The position numbers and the translations under genes are program-made. A stretch of DNA of 21,812 bases, taken from positions 1 to 21,812 of the forward strand of contig JANMAT010000071.1 of assembly GCA_031359995.1 (NCBI GenBank). Reading direction: 5' to 3'. Origin of the DNA: JANMAT01 sp031359995 (lineage in GTDB: Bacteria; Actinomycetota; Acidimicrobiia; Acidimicrobiales; Ilumatobacteraceae). The notes under the pieces are model-generated. The model had not been told where the DNA came from. It saw nothing but the letters and a program-made list of their open reading frames with translations, and did no database searches. Of this stretch, positions 12,361-20,656 are shown one piece after another; position 1 is the first letter of the stretch; the number at the start of each line of letters is the position of its first letter.

Positions 12361-14424
12361 TCAGGTCGTGGTGGTCGGCTTGATGGTGGTGGTGGCGGCC
12401 GGCTTGGTGGTGGGCGGCTGCGTGGGGGCCGGCGTGGTCGGCACCGTGGTGGGGGCGGGCAGGGCCTTGCCCACCAGCAGGGTCACCGGGGTGCCCTTGG
12501 GCACCTGGGCGCCGGCACCGGGGCTCTGGCTGATGACCTTGCCGTCGCGCGGGTCACCGAAGGGCACGTCGGAGAACTTGGTGCTCCACTGGAAGTTCCC
12601 GGTGAGCTTGGCCACCGCCTCGTCGAGGGTGAGCCCCTCCACGTTGGGCACCGCCACCTTGGGCGGCCCGTCGGAGATGACCAGCTTGATCGAGGTGCCC
12701 TTGTCGACCGTGATGCCGGGCCCCGGATCGGTGGAGATGATCTTGCCGGCCGGAATGGTCTCGTCGGCCTTGGTTTCGGTGGTGATGGCGAAGCCCTTGG
12801 CCCCGAGCTGGTTCGACGCCGTGGCCAGGTCGAGGTTGAGCACGTTGGGCACCTCGATCTTGCCCTTGCCCGCCGACACGACGACCTTGATCTTCGTGCC
12901 CGGCTTCACGGCGGACGCCGGCGGGTCCTGGGAGATCACCAGGTTCTCGGCGATCGTGTCGCTCTCCTGCGGCGTGTACTCGGCGGTGAGGCCCAGCGCG
13001 GTGAGCTGCCTGGTGACCTCGTCCTTGGTGAGGCCGACCAGCGAGGGCAGGGCCACGTTGCCCTTGGGCGGGTTGAAGGTCAGGGTGACCTTGTCGCCCT
13101 TACTCACCAGCGCGTTCGGCTTGGGGTCCTGGTCGTAGACCTCGTTCTCGGTCACCGAGTCGGACGCCTTGGGCACGGTGTCGACCACGAGACCCTGTTC
13201 GGTCAGTGTCTTGCTGGCCGCGTCGAGCAACGTCTGGCGCACGTCCACGAGGGGGAAGACCTGCTCGACCGCAGGGGTGTCCTTCTTCGACACGGCCTTC
13301 ACGATGAGCACGGTGCCCAGCGCCAGCACCGCGGCCAGGGCCACCAGGCCGGCCACGAGCCAGCCGGTGCGGCGCGGCGGCTCCTGGAAGTACGACTCGT
13401 CGGGGGGCGGGCCGATGGGCCGGGCCCGCACGATCTCGGGCTGCACGCGGGTGGCGTCGACCGACTGGACCGGTTGGGCGGAGCGCACCATGGCCGTGGT
13501 GGCGGCTGCGGCCGCTGACGACCGGGCGGTGACCGTGGTGGGGTCGGTGCCGGTGGCCAGCGCGCCGAGGGCCAGCGGCGTCTGGCCGGAGCGGAAGCGC
13601 ACGAGGTCGGCCCGCAGGTCTTCGGCCGACACGTAGCGGTTGGCCGGCGTCTTGGCCAGCAGTCGCATGACGATGGCCTCGTAGCCGCGGGGCACGTCGG
13701 GGCGTAGCTCCGACAGCGCCTTGGGCGCTTCGTGCACCTGCTTGTACGCGATGGCCACCGGGTTCTCGGCGTAGAACGGTGGCTTGCCCGCGACCATCTC
13801 GTACATGACGATGCCGAGCGAGTAGAGGTCGCTGCGGGGATCGGGGTTGGCGCCCTGGGCCTGCTCGGGCGAGAAGTAGGTGGCGGTGCCCATGACCGCA
13901 CCGGCCTGCGTGAGCTCGGCCTCGCTGGTGGAGTTGAGGGCGCGGGCGATGCCGAAGTCGGCGACCTTCACGGTGCCCGTGGGCGACACGAGGATGTTGC
14001 CCGGCTTCACGTCGCGGTGCACGACGCCGTTGCGGTGGGCGAAGCTCAGCGCCGCGGTGACCTCGCCGGCGATGTCGACGGCGCGCATGGCGGCCAGCGG
14101 ACCGTCCTGCTTCAGCTGCTCGGCGAGGGTGCGGCCGTTCACGTACTCCATGACGATGAAGTAGGTGCCGCCCTGGCGACCCCAGTCGTACACGCCCACG
14201 ATGTTCGGGTGGTTCAGGTTGGCGGCGGCCTGCGCCTCACGGCGGAAGCGCTCCACGAAGCTGGGGTCGGTGGCGTACTCGGGGAACAGCACCTTCACCG
14301 CGACCGGCCGGTCGAGCAGGCGGTCACGCGCCAGGAAGACGTCGGCCATGCCACCCCGCCCGATGCGGCTGTGGATCTCGTACCGGTCGTTGAAGACGGG
14401 GCGCTCGGGGCTGGGGTTGGCCAT
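12361..14424 (-). CDS. pknB: PASTA-domain Ser/Thr protein kinase PknB
   Basis: This transmembrane kinase phosphorylates cell wall and division proteins and senses muropeptides or lipid II outside the cell. The protein has 687 residues. The kinase domain (about 15-275) has the glycine loop RIGRGGMADVF, K44 in VAVKVL, catalytic D138 in VVHRDVKPGNIL, D156 in VADFGIARA, and an activation loop ending GTATYFSPEQAQG. A juxtamembrane linker leads to one membrane helix (about 351-376), then four PASTA repeats and a Thr/Pro-rich tail of about 30 residues. ATG 14424 is used because the kinase domain begins 14 residues later; the frame continues to 14469 but without support. It is the last gene of the operon, 94 bases after pbpA, and may have its own start signals. 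It is the only kinase gene in the cluster; M. tuberculosis has pknA as well. Confidence 0.96.
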   Translation of the reverse strand: MANPSPERPVFNDRYEIHSRIGRGGMADVFLARDRLLDRPVAVKVLFPEYATDPSFVERFRREAQAAANLNHPNIVGVYDWGRQGGTYFIVMEYVNGRTLAEQLKQDGPLAAMRAVDIAGEVTAALSFAHRNGVVHRDVKPGNILVSPTGTVKVADFGIARALNSTSEAELTQAGAVMGTATYFSPEQAQGANPDPRSDLYSLGIVMYEMVAGKPPFYAENPVAIAYKQVHEAPKALSELRPDVPRGYEAIVMRLLAKTPANRYVSAEDLRADLVRFRSGQTPLALGALATGTDPTTVTARSSAAAAATTAMVRSAQPVQSVDATRVQPEIVRARPIGPPPDESYFQEPPRRTGWLVAGLVALAAVLALGTVLIVKAVSKKDTPAVEQVFPLVDVRQTLLDAASKTLTEQGLVVDTVPKASDSVTENEVYDQDPKPNALVSKGDKVTLTFNPPKGNVALPSLVGLTKDEVTRQLTALGLTAEYTPQESDTIAENLVISQDPPASAVKPGTKIKVVVSAGKGKIEVPNVLNLDLATASNQLGAKGFAITTETKADETIPAGKIISTDPGPGITVDKGTSIKLVISDGPPKVAVPNVEGLTLDEAVAKLTGNFQWSTKFSDVPFGDPRDGKVISQSPGAGAQVPKGTPVTLLVGKALPAPTTVPTTPAPTQPPTTKPAATTTIKPTTTT

Positions 14425-14518
14425 GACGAAGAACGAGGTTACCGACACCGCGAGCGGTACGGGCGGCACGGGTGATGACGAACGGCGCGCCGGACCGTGA
14501 CGGAGCAGGGCCGGGCCG

Positions 14519-15997
14519 TCATGCGGGCACCGCGAACATGGCCGCGTCGAGCAGGTTGTGGGCCACCGGGCCGGCCAGGGTGCCGCCCACGCCGGCGGTG
14601 ACCTCCTGGCTGGCCTTGAGCATCACGGCCACGGCGACGCGGGGGTTGTCGGCCGGCGCGAAGGCGGTGATCCATGCGTGCGACAGGGGGCCACGGGGGT
14701 CGCCCGGGGCCCGCAGCTGGGCGGTGCTGGTCTTTGCCGTTGCCTGCACCCCGTTGGCCAGTTGCATGCAGCACCGGGCCGTGCCGCCCTGCACCACGCC
14801 GATCATCGCCTGCGTGAGGGTGGCCGCCGTCGCCTCGGTCATCGGCGTCTTCCACACCTGCGGCTTGGTCGTCTGCAGCACCGTGCCGTCGCTGTCGAGC
14901 GTCTTGTCCATCACGTAGGGGATCATCATCTTCCCCTTGTTGGCCACGCTCGCCGCGATCATGGCCAGGTGCAACGGCACCACGGTGACCGCGTTCTGGC
15001 CGAAGCTCGACTGAGCCAGGCGGGGCTCGTCCTGGCTGAAGTCGCCCATGCCTCCGAAGAACGACGACACGGCGCCGGGCAGGTCGATGGGCAGCTTCTC
15101 GCCGAAGCCGAACGCCTTGGTGGTGTCGACCATCGTCTGGGCGCCGAGCTCCACACCGAGCCGGGCGAAGGGCGTGTTGCAGCTGAACTTGAACACGGTG
15201 AAGAAGTCGCCACCGCACCGCTCGCCGCCGTAGTTGTTGATGGGCTTGGTGGTGTTGGGCGGCGTGTACGACGTCTCGGTCTCCCACACGCGGTCGGTGG
15301 CCACGCCGTGCTCCAGCGCCGCGGTCGACGTCATGATCTTGAACGTGGAGCCCGGCATGTAGCTCTCCTGGTAGGCGTTGGCCAGCAGGGGCTTGCGCTC
15401 GTCGGCCAGCAGGGCCTTGCGGGTCGACTCGGCCACGGCCACGTCGTGGCCCGACACCGCGTTCGGGTCGTAGGCCGGGTAGCTCCACATGGCGAGGATG
15501 GCGCCGGTGCGCACGTCGAGCGCGACCACGGAGCCCTCGCGTTCGCCCAGGGCGTCCTTGGCCACCTGCTGCAGGTCCTTGCGCAACGTGATGTGCACGT
15601 CGCCGGTGCGCTGCTTGTTGCTGAACAGCGCGCCCAGGCCCCGCAGACGCTGCTGCGACGTCTCGCCGACGAGCACGTCGTTGTACTTCTGCTCCACGCC
15701 GGTGGCGCCGAAGAACGGGCTGAACGAGCCGACGGCGCCGGCGAACAGGTCGCCGTCGGGGTACTGGCGCTGGTAGGCGAAGCGGTCGTCGACGGGGCTC
15801 GACTGGGCGACCAGCTCGCCGTCGGCCGTCATGATGAGGCCGCGTGCCCGGGCCTGGTCGCGCGCCAGTTCGACGGTGTTGCGCGGGTCGGTCGCGTACT
15901 TGTCGGCGTTGGCCACCTGCAACACGTTCAGCTGCGCGAACAGCAGCACGAACAACGCCATGAGCACGACGGCCAGACCACGGAGCTGCTTGTTCAC
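14519..15997 (-). CDS. pbpA: Penicillin-binding protein, class B transpeptidase (PbpA type)
   Basis: This enzyme cross-links peptidoglycan as partner of the SEDS polymerase encoded just upstream. The 492-residue protein has an N-terminal membrane anchor (about 7-28), a dimerisation/pedestal domain starting near DPRNTVELARDQARARG, and the transpeptidase domain. Active-site motifs are S217-T-F-K220 (PGSTFK), S272-C-N274 (KFSCNT), and K422-T-S424 (AKTSTAQ). The last is normally KTG, so the glycine is replaced by serine. GTG 15997 is the start; it overlaps the stop of the SEDS gene in GTGA, which indicates translational coupling and explains the lack of a separate ribosome binding site. The adjacent cysteines C409-C410 are an oddity. 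Acts outside the membrane. Confidence 0.95.
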   Translation of the reverse strand: MNKQLRGLAVVLMALFVLLFAQLNVLQVANADKYATDPRNTVELARDQARARGLIMTADGELVAQSSPVDDRFAYQRQYPDGDLFAGAVGSFSPFFGATGVEQKYNDVLVGETSQQRLRGLGALFSNKQRTGDVHITLRKDLQQVAKDALGEREGSVVALDVRTGAILAMWSYPAYDPNAVSGHDVAVAESTRKALLADERKPLLANAYQESYMPGSTFKIMTSTAALEHGVATDRVWETETSYTPPNTTKPINNYGGERCGGDFFTVFKFSCNTPFARLGVELGAQTMVDTTKAFGFGEKLPIDLPGAVSSFFGGMGDFSQDEPRLAQSSFGQNAVTVVPLHLAMIAASVANKGKMMIPYVMDKTLDSDGTVLQTTKPQVWKTPMTEATAATLTQAMIGVVQGGTARCCMQLANGVQATAKTSTAQLRAPGDPRGPLSHAWITAFAPADNPRVAVAVMLKASQEVTAGVGGTLAGPVAHNLLDAAMFAVPA

Positions 15998-17319
15998 GTC
16001 GCCCCGCCTTCCGCTTCGGCGATGGCCGCGTTGGTGCGGCCGCTCGTGTCGGAGATGCGCACGAGCAGGGCCAGCAGCACGTAGTTGGCCACCAACGACG
16101 AGCCGCCGTAGCTCACGAACGGCAGCGTCACGCCGGTGAGCGGCACCACGCGCACCACGCCGCCGATGATCACGAACGCCTGCACGCCCACGATGGTGGT
16201 GAGGCCGGCGGCGAGCAGCTTGGAGAACACCTTCTCGGAGCGCACCGCCACCCGCAGGCCGGTGCCCACGAACAGCATGAACGCCACCAGCACCGCGGTC
16301 GAGCCGAGCAGGCCGAGCTCTTCGGCGATGGCCACGAAGATGAAGTCGTTCTTCACCTCGGGGATGCGGGTGGGCGAGCCCAAGCCGAGGCCCGTGCCGG
16401 CCACGCCGCCGGCGGCGAACGAGAACGCCGACTGCACCAGCTGGTAGCCCTTGCCCTGGGCGTCGGCCCACGGGTTCAGCCAGATGGACACACGCGTGAA
16501 GACCTGCCCGAACTTCATGCGGTACGCGGCGTACGCCGCCCCGGCGAACAGCACGCCGGCGATGACGGGGTAGCTGATCTTCGCGGTCGCCAACCACATG
16601 AGCGTCACGAACAGGGCGAGGAACAGGATGGACGAACCGAGGTCGCGCTGGCCCACCATGATGGCCACGCTCAACGCCACGGCACCCACGACGGGGCCGA
16701 GGTGGCGGGGCTCGGGCAGGTGCAGCGGGCCCACGCGCCACGTGGCCACCGCCAGCAGGGCGCGCCGCTCGGTCAGGTAGGCGGCCAGGAAGATGGCCAA
16801 GGTGACCTTGGCGATCTCACCGGGCTGGAAGCTCAGCGTGCCGACGCGGATCCAGATGCGGCTGCCGTTGATGTTGCGTCCGATGCCGGGCACGAACGGC
16901 AGCAACAGCAGCAGCACGCCACCCACGGCGAGCGTCCACTTGAACTTCATCAGCCGCTCCACGTCGCGCAGCACGAACAGCGTCACGACGAAGGCGATCA
17001 CGCCGATCATCGTCCACGTGGCCTGCAGCGCGGCGAGGTGGTCGGACAGGCGGGCGATCACCACGAAGCCGAGCCCGTTCAGCAGCGCGGCCAGCGGCAC
17101 CAGCGTGGGGTCGGCGAAGCGGGCCAGCCGGCGCGTGGCGATGTGGGTGGCGGCCAGCAGCACGAGCATCTGCACGAAGAACGGCACGATGTCGGCCGGC
17201 AGCGACGCGGTGCGACCGAGGGCCACCAGGATGTAGGCGCCCACGGTGATGACCCCGGCCATCAGCATGAGCGCGAGCTCACTGCGACGACGGCCGCGTG
17301 CGATGGCGAGCGCGTTCAC
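15994..17319 (-). CDS. rodA: SEDS-family peptidoglycan polymerase (RodA/FtsW)
   Basis: SEDS proteins are multi-pass membrane glycosyltransferases that polymerise lipid II into glycan strands. This 441-residue protein has about ten hydrophobic segments. It shows the conserved GSRIWIRVGTLSFQPGEIAK, with E168, MVGQRDLGSS with the key aspartate D226, and the C-terminal LPFVSYGGSSLVANYVLLALL signature. The RodA call rather than FtsW rests on its place in the fhaA-pknB operon, which matches rodA of M. tuberculosis; sequence alone does not separate the two. GTG 17319 is the start, 7 bases after the phosphatase stop. It overlaps pbpA by 4 bases, so polymerase and transpeptidase are produced together. 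Confidence 0.94.
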   Translation of the reverse strand: MNALAIARGRRRSELALMLMAGVITVGAYILVALGRTASLPADIVPFFVQMLVLLAATHIATRRLARFADPTLVPLAALLNGLGFVVIARLSDHLAALQATWTMIGVIAFVVTLFVLRDVERLMKFKWTLAVGGVLLLLLPFVPGIGRNINGSRIWIRVGTLSFQPGEIAKVTLAIFLAAYLTERRALLAVATWRVGPLHLPEPRHLGPVVGAVALSVAIMVGQRDLGSSILFLALFVTLMWLATAKISYPVIAGVLFAGAAYAAYRMKFGQVFTRVSIWLNPWADAQGKGYQLVQSAFSFAAGGVAGTGLGLGSPTRIPEVKNDFIFVAIAEELGLLGSTAVLVAFMLFVGTGLRVAVRSEKVFSKLLAAGLTTIVGVQAFVIIGGVVRVVPLTGVTLPFVSYGGSSLVANYVLLALLVRISDTSGRTNAAIAEAEGGAT

Positions 17320-17326
17320 GCGGACC

Positions 17327-18835
17327 TCAGGCCGGCACCGTCGTGTCGGTCACGACGGGAGCAGCGGCGCTGGTGGTGTCGACCGGGATCGTGGGCACGG
17401 TGGTGGGCACCGACGGGCTGATGGTGGCGAGTGCGTTCGTGGTGGTCGGGCCGGTGGCCGTGGTGGGCGCCGTCGTCGTGGTGGCCGCGGCCAGGCGCGG
17501 CACCGCGTCGGGATTGGCGGCGAGCAGTCCGTACCAGCGCTCGGCCGCCGCGCGGCTGGTGAAGGTGATGTGGGCGTCGATCTTCTGCTGCCAGCCGGCG
17601 TCGAGCTCGGTGCGGGTGAGCGGGTAGGTGGCCTTGGCCACCGGCTTCACCCACAGCAGGCCCTCGGCCCGACCCTGGTACAGCGTCACCTGGTCGTTGC
17701 GGAACGTCATGTACCAGCCGGCGCGCCCGTAGGCCTGGATGGAGCCGAGGGCGAAGCCGAGCACCACCAGGAACACGGCCAGGAACGACCCGTTGCGAAT
17801 GACGGTGCGCACGCGGCTGGGGCCGGTCGCGCCGCGGCGGCGCGGGCGCCGGGGGGCCTTGGCCTCCGGCGGGGTCGCCGGGGTGGGTGGCACCGGCCGG
17901 GGCCGCGGCTCGTCGGTCAGCGTGGTGATGCTGGACGGCTGGCCGGCCGCGTCGGGCACGGTGTCGGCGGCGTCGTCCCTGGCCCACGCCGGGGTGGTGA
18001 GGGTCGGGCCACCGAACGCCGCGGTGGGCTGGGCCATGGCCCGCAGGTCGTCGACCTGCAGCCCCACCGGCGGGGCCGGCACCTCGATGCGGCCGTCGAA
18101 GCCGTCGTCGACCACGTCGACCACCAGCACGGTCACGTTGTCGCGGCCCCCGCGGTCGTTGGCCAGCTTCACGAGGCGGTCGGCCGCGTCCTGGGGGTCG
18201 GCGTTGGCCCGCGAGAGCTGCTCGATGTCGTGGTCTTCCAGCTCGTTGGACAGGCCGTCGGAGCAGATGATGTAGCGCTCGCCCACCGTGGCCGGCCGCT
18301 CCCAGGTGTCGACGAGCACGTTGGGTTCCACGCCCAGGGCCCGGGTGACGATGTGGCGCTGCGGGTGGCTGCGGGCCTCGAGCGGGGTGATCTCGCCCGC
18401 TTCGACCAGATCCTCCACGTAGGAGTGGTCGCGCGTCAGCTGATGGATGCCGTCGGCGCGCACCACGTAGGCGCGTGAGTCGCCCACGTTCACGAGGGCG
18501 ATGTGGGGTCCGGTGCCGTCGTCGCCTTCCAGCAGGGCCAGTCCGCAGAACGTGGTGCCCATGCCCCGCAGCTCGGCCTGGTTGCGGGCCTGTTCGAACA
18601 CGGCCCGGTTGGCCACCGCCACCGCATCGACGAGAACGTCGAGCGTGGGTCGGCGCCCCGGACCCACGTGCTGGCGGGCGATGCCGAGGGCGAGCTGGCT
18701 GGCGACCTCGCCGGCGGCGTGGCCGCCCATGCCGTCGGCCACCACGAACAGCGGGGCCTCGGCCAGCACGCTGTCCTGGTTCACCGACCGGCTGCGGCCC
18801 ACGTCGGAGGTGACGCCCCAGCGGAGCCCGGTCAT
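17327..18835 (-). CDS. pstP: PP2C-family Ser/Thr protein phosphatase PstP
   Basis: PstP removes phosphate from PknB and its targets. The 502-residue protein has an N-terminal PP2C domain (about 1-240) with the metal-binding motifs SVNQD (D21), VVADGMGGHAAGE (D34, G35), NVGDSRAYV, CSDGLS (D193) and GGRDNVTVLVV (D232). A Pro/Arg-rich linker, one membrane helix (about 350-370), a small outer domain with WYMTFRNDQVTLYQGR and a Thr/Pro-rich tail (450-502) follow. This plan is the same as in M. tuberculosis PstP. Start ATG 18835 overlaps the fhaB stop in ATGA, which points to coupled translation. Confidence 0.95.
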   Translation of the reverse strand: MTGLRWGVTSDVGRSRSVNQDSVLAEAPLFVVADGMGGHAAGEVASQLALGIARQHVGPGRRPTLDVLVDAVAVANRAVFEQARNQAELRGMGTTFCGLALLEGDDGTGPHIALVNVGDSRAYVVRADGIHQLTRDHSYVEDLVEAGEITPLEARSHPQRHIVTRALGVEPNVLVDTWERPATVGERYIICSDGLSNELEDHDIEQLSRANADPQDAADRLVKLANDRGGRDNVTVLVVDVVDDGFDGRIEVPAPPVGLQVDDLRAMAQPTAAFGGPTLTTPAWARDDAADTVPDAAGQPSSITTLTDEPRPRPVPPTPATPPEAKAPRRPRRRGATGPSRVRTVIRNGSFLAVFLVVLGFALGSIQAYGRAGWYMTFRNDQVTLYQGRAEGLLWVKPVAKATYPLTRTELDAGWQQKIDAHITFTSRAAAERWYGLLAANPDAVPRLAAATTTTAPTTATGPTTTNALATISPSVPTTVPTIPVDTTSAAAPVVTDTTVPA

Positions 18836-19314
18836 GCGCTCACCTCGAGCACCGTTCCGCCCACCTGCACGCGATCGCCGGCATCGAGAGGTGCGACGGC
18901 GGCGATGCGCTCCCCGTTCAGCCACGTTCCGTTCGTCGACCCGAGATCTTCCAGGTACGCCTGGCCGTCGACGGTGAAGATGCGGGCGTGGAGGCCCGAC
19001 AGGTAGGTGTCCGACGGCAGCGACACCGTGCAGTTGGCCGCTCGGCCGAGGGTGATCTCGGCGTCCAGGCCCAGCACGCGACCCTTGGCCTCACCGCCCG
19101 AGGTGACGGTGACCGAGGCGGCGGCCACGTTGCGGGTATCGCCGGTGGCGACCCGGGCCGCCCTGCGGCTGGTGGTGGTCGGGGTGGGCACCGCGCCGGC
19201 GTTGGGGGCCGGGGTGCGCACCTCGTTCCACACCGCCCACAGGACGCGCACGAAGAAGAGGTACACCAGCGCCAGCAGGCACAGCTTCAGGAGGCCGAGC
19301 AGCGCGGTGGGCAT
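18832..19314 (-). CDS. fhaB: FHA-domain membrane protein FhaB (FipA)
   Basis: FhaB binds phosphothreonine on partner proteins through its FHA domain and helps link kinase signalling to division proteins. It has 160 residues: an N-terminal membrane helix (about 4-28), a linker, and the FHA domain (about 86-155) with ITLGRAANC, SGLHARI and LEDLGSTNGTWLNGERI; the phosphopeptide-binding R91, S107, H109 and N128 appear conserved. ATG 19314 places the helix at the very N-terminus as in M. tuberculosis FipA (155 residues); the longer open frame has no support. It is 4 bases after the fhaA stop and overlaps pstP. Confidence 0.93.
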   Translation of the reverse strand: MPTALLGLLKLCLLALVYLFFVRVLWAVWNEVRTPAPNAGAVPTPTTTSRRAARVATGDTRNVAAASVTVTSGGEAKGRVLGLDAEITLGRAANCTVSLPSDTYLSGLHARIFTVDGQAYLEDLGSTNGTWLNGERIAAVAPLDAGDRVQVGGTVLEVSA

Positions 19315-19318
19315 CGCG

Positions 19319-20272
19319 TCAGCGGACCTCGAAGCGGAGGCGGGTGGCGCCGATGGTGACCACGTCACCGTGGGTCAGGCGCTGCTCGCCGTCGACCGGG
19401 TTGCCGTTCACGCGGGTGCCGTTGGTGGACCCCAGGTCGACCACGACCCAGGCGTCACCGGCCGAGCGGACCTCGCAGTGGCGGCGGGACACGTTCGGGT
19501 CGGTGACGACCACGGTGGCGGTGGGCAGACGGCCGATGGTGGCCGTCTGGCCCGGCCGCAGGTCGTGGCGCTCGCCGGTGGCCAGCTCGAGGGTGGCAGT
19601 GGGAGCGGCGGCCTGGACCACGGTGGGCGCCACCGCGGCCGGGCTGATCACGGTCTCGGGGATCGGGAGCCTCGGTGCCGGACCCGGTGCCGGGGCGTCG
19701 GCGCCGAGGACGGTGCCCGCGGCGCCGATGTCGGTGCCGGCGGCGCCGATGTCGGTGCCCCACGACAGCGCTTCGGCCGCCCACGACGGCGCGTCGACGG
19801 CGGGGGCGTCGACCGGGGAGGGGGTGGGTGCGGGCGGCGGGGCGGCCGGCGCGGGCACGACCACCGCGGCCGGGGCTGGGGCCACGCCCGAGGCCGGGCG
19901 CGACTGGGCCGACAGCTCCGAGGCGAGGGCCAGGCGGCCCGACCGCAGGGTGTCGTCGGCGATGAGCTCGACCCGGAGCGGGCCGAGGAAGCCGTAGCCC
20001 TCGTCGCGGGCGTGCTCTTTGGCCGCGTCGACCAGCTCACGCACCAGGGGTGCCTCGATGGCGCTGAAGGCGTGGTGGTCGGCCGGCGACAGGCGGAAGT
20101 GGAAGACGTTGGGGACGATGGCCCGGCCGTGGACGTCGAGCGTGCGGTGGGCGTCCATCTCGCGTACCAGTCGACGGCCCAGCTCGATCGGCTTCAGCGA
20201 GGAGCGGAAGGCACGGGAGAACACGCCTTCGACCATACGCTCTACCCGGGCCTCGAAGCCTTGCAACGCCAC
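19319..20272 (-). CDS. fhaA: DUF3662/FHA-domain protein FhaA
   Basis: FhaA is a cytoplasmic phosphothreonine reader that in mycobacteria binds the pseudokinase domain of MviN/MurJ and holds back peptidoglycan synthesis. The protein has 317 residues: an N-terminal DUF3662 domain (about 1-118) starting GFEARVERMVEGVFSRAFRS with KPIELGRRLVREMD, a long Ala/Pro-rich linker (about 120-235), and a C-terminal FHA domain with TIGRLPTATVVV, VSRRHCEV and DLGSTNGTRVNG. The linker has a tandem duplication of seven residues (TDIGAAG). GTG 20272 is the start, supported by a strong ribosome binding site AGGAGGTG just upstream. It is the first gene of the six-gene operon. A possible -10 TAGCCT is at 20339-20334 on the minus strand. 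Confidence 0.94.
   Translation of the reverse strand: MALQGFEARVERMVEGVFSRAFRSSLKPIELGRRLVREMDAHRTLDVHGRAIVPNVFHFRLSPADHHAFSAIEAPLVRELVDAAKEHARDEGYGFLGPLRVELIADDTLRSGRLALASELSAQSRPASGVAPAPAAVVVPAPAAPPPAPTPSPVDAPAVDAPSWAAEALSWGTDIGAAGTDIGAAGTVLGADAPAPGPAPRLPIPETVISPAAVAPTVVQAAAPTATLELATGERHDLRPGQTATIGRLPTATVVVTDPNVSRRHCEVRSAGDAWVVVDLGSTNGTRVNGNPVDGEQRLTHGDVVTIGATRLRFEVR
19719..19760. repeat. 21-bp tandem repeat in fhaA
   Basis: Two adjacent 21-base copies (19719-19739 and 19740-19760) differ at one position and encode TDIGAAG twice in the disordered linker. In frame, so no effect on the FHA domain is expected. Confidence 0.8.
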
Positions 20273-20358
20273 AGCACCTCCTGCCCCGGCGACTCCCTGC
20301 GGGTGGGGGGTCGGGCCGGCGACGTGCGAGGCCAGGCTAGCGGCGCCCCGGTTTCCGG

Positions 20359-20387
20359 TTGGGGCGGGCGCCCGGACGCGCTAGGTT
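20359..20387 (+). promoter_or_regulatory. Predicted promoter of tRNA-Leu
   Basis: TTGGGG (20359-20364) and TAGGTT (20382-20387) are 17 bases apart. The predicted transcript start, near 20394, lies about 10 bases before the mature tRNA 5' end. The gap of 131 bases between tRNA and fhaA also holds the fhaA promoter in the opposite direction. Confidence 0.5.
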
Positions 20388-20403
20388 CTTCCACCGTCTA
20401 CTC

Positions 20404-20486
20404 GGGCGAGTGGCGGAATGGCAGACGCGCTAGCTTCAGGTGCTAGTACAGGAAACTGTGTGGGGGTTCAAGTCCCCCCTCGCCCA
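20404..20486 (+). tRNA. tRNA-Leu (anticodon CAG)
   Basis: The 83-base sequence folds as a class II tRNA. The acceptor arm is GGGCGAG (20404-20410) with CTCGCCC (20479-20485) and discriminator A20486; the D-arm contains AATGGCAGACG; the anticodon stem CTAGC/GCTAG encloses TTCAGGT with CAG at 20437-20439; a long variable arm (ACAGGAAACTGT) is typical of leucine tRNA; the T-arm is GGGGG-TTCAAGT-CCCCC. The CCA end is not encoded. A leucine tRNA gene lies next to fhaA in M. tuberculosis as well. Confidence 0.96.
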
Positions 20487-20493
20487 CTGGAAG

Positions 20494-20517
20494 ACCCCTG
20501 CTAGACAGGGGTTTCTT
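20494..20517 (+). terminator. Rho-independent terminator of tRNA-Leu
   Basis: ACCCCTG (20494-20500) pairs with CAGGGGT (20506-20512) around CTAGA, followed by TTCTTC. It starts 8 bases after the tRNA and is the only hairpin in the window with a clear T-rich tail. Confidence 0.8.
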
Positions 20518-20535
20518 CGCGTCTCGGGACGGGTT

Positions 20536-20556
20536 CTTCTACCGGACTTCTACCGG
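20536..20556. repeat. Short tandem repeat CTTCTACCGG x2
   Basis: Copies at 20536-20545 and 20547-20556 are separated by one base, giving an 11-base period (one helical turn). It lies 50 bases downstream of the tRNA in gene-free sequence. Could be a protein-binding site or nothing. Confidence 0.4.
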
Positions 20557-20656
20557 GCCGGATCCGATCGGCTTCTGGGGCTGCCGGGGTTGCAGGTCCA
20601 CCTCCGCAAGGCGGGTGGTCGCAGGTCGCCGACCGCGCGAGCGCGAGCATGGTGCG

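Noticed and set aside
12268..13518. Plus-strand frame opposite the pknB PASTA region
   Set aside because: Shadow of pknB; low-complexity Gly/Arg/His composition and no ribosome binding site.
14425..14469. Longer N-terminus for PknB
   Set aside because: The kinase domain already begins 14 residues after ATG 14424; the added residues are not typical and have no start signal.
15998..16741. N-terminal extension of the pbpA frame into the SEDS gene
   Set aside because: It runs antiparallel to no gene but overlaps the rodA coding sequence in another frame; the membrane anchor and GTGA overlap define the start at 15997.
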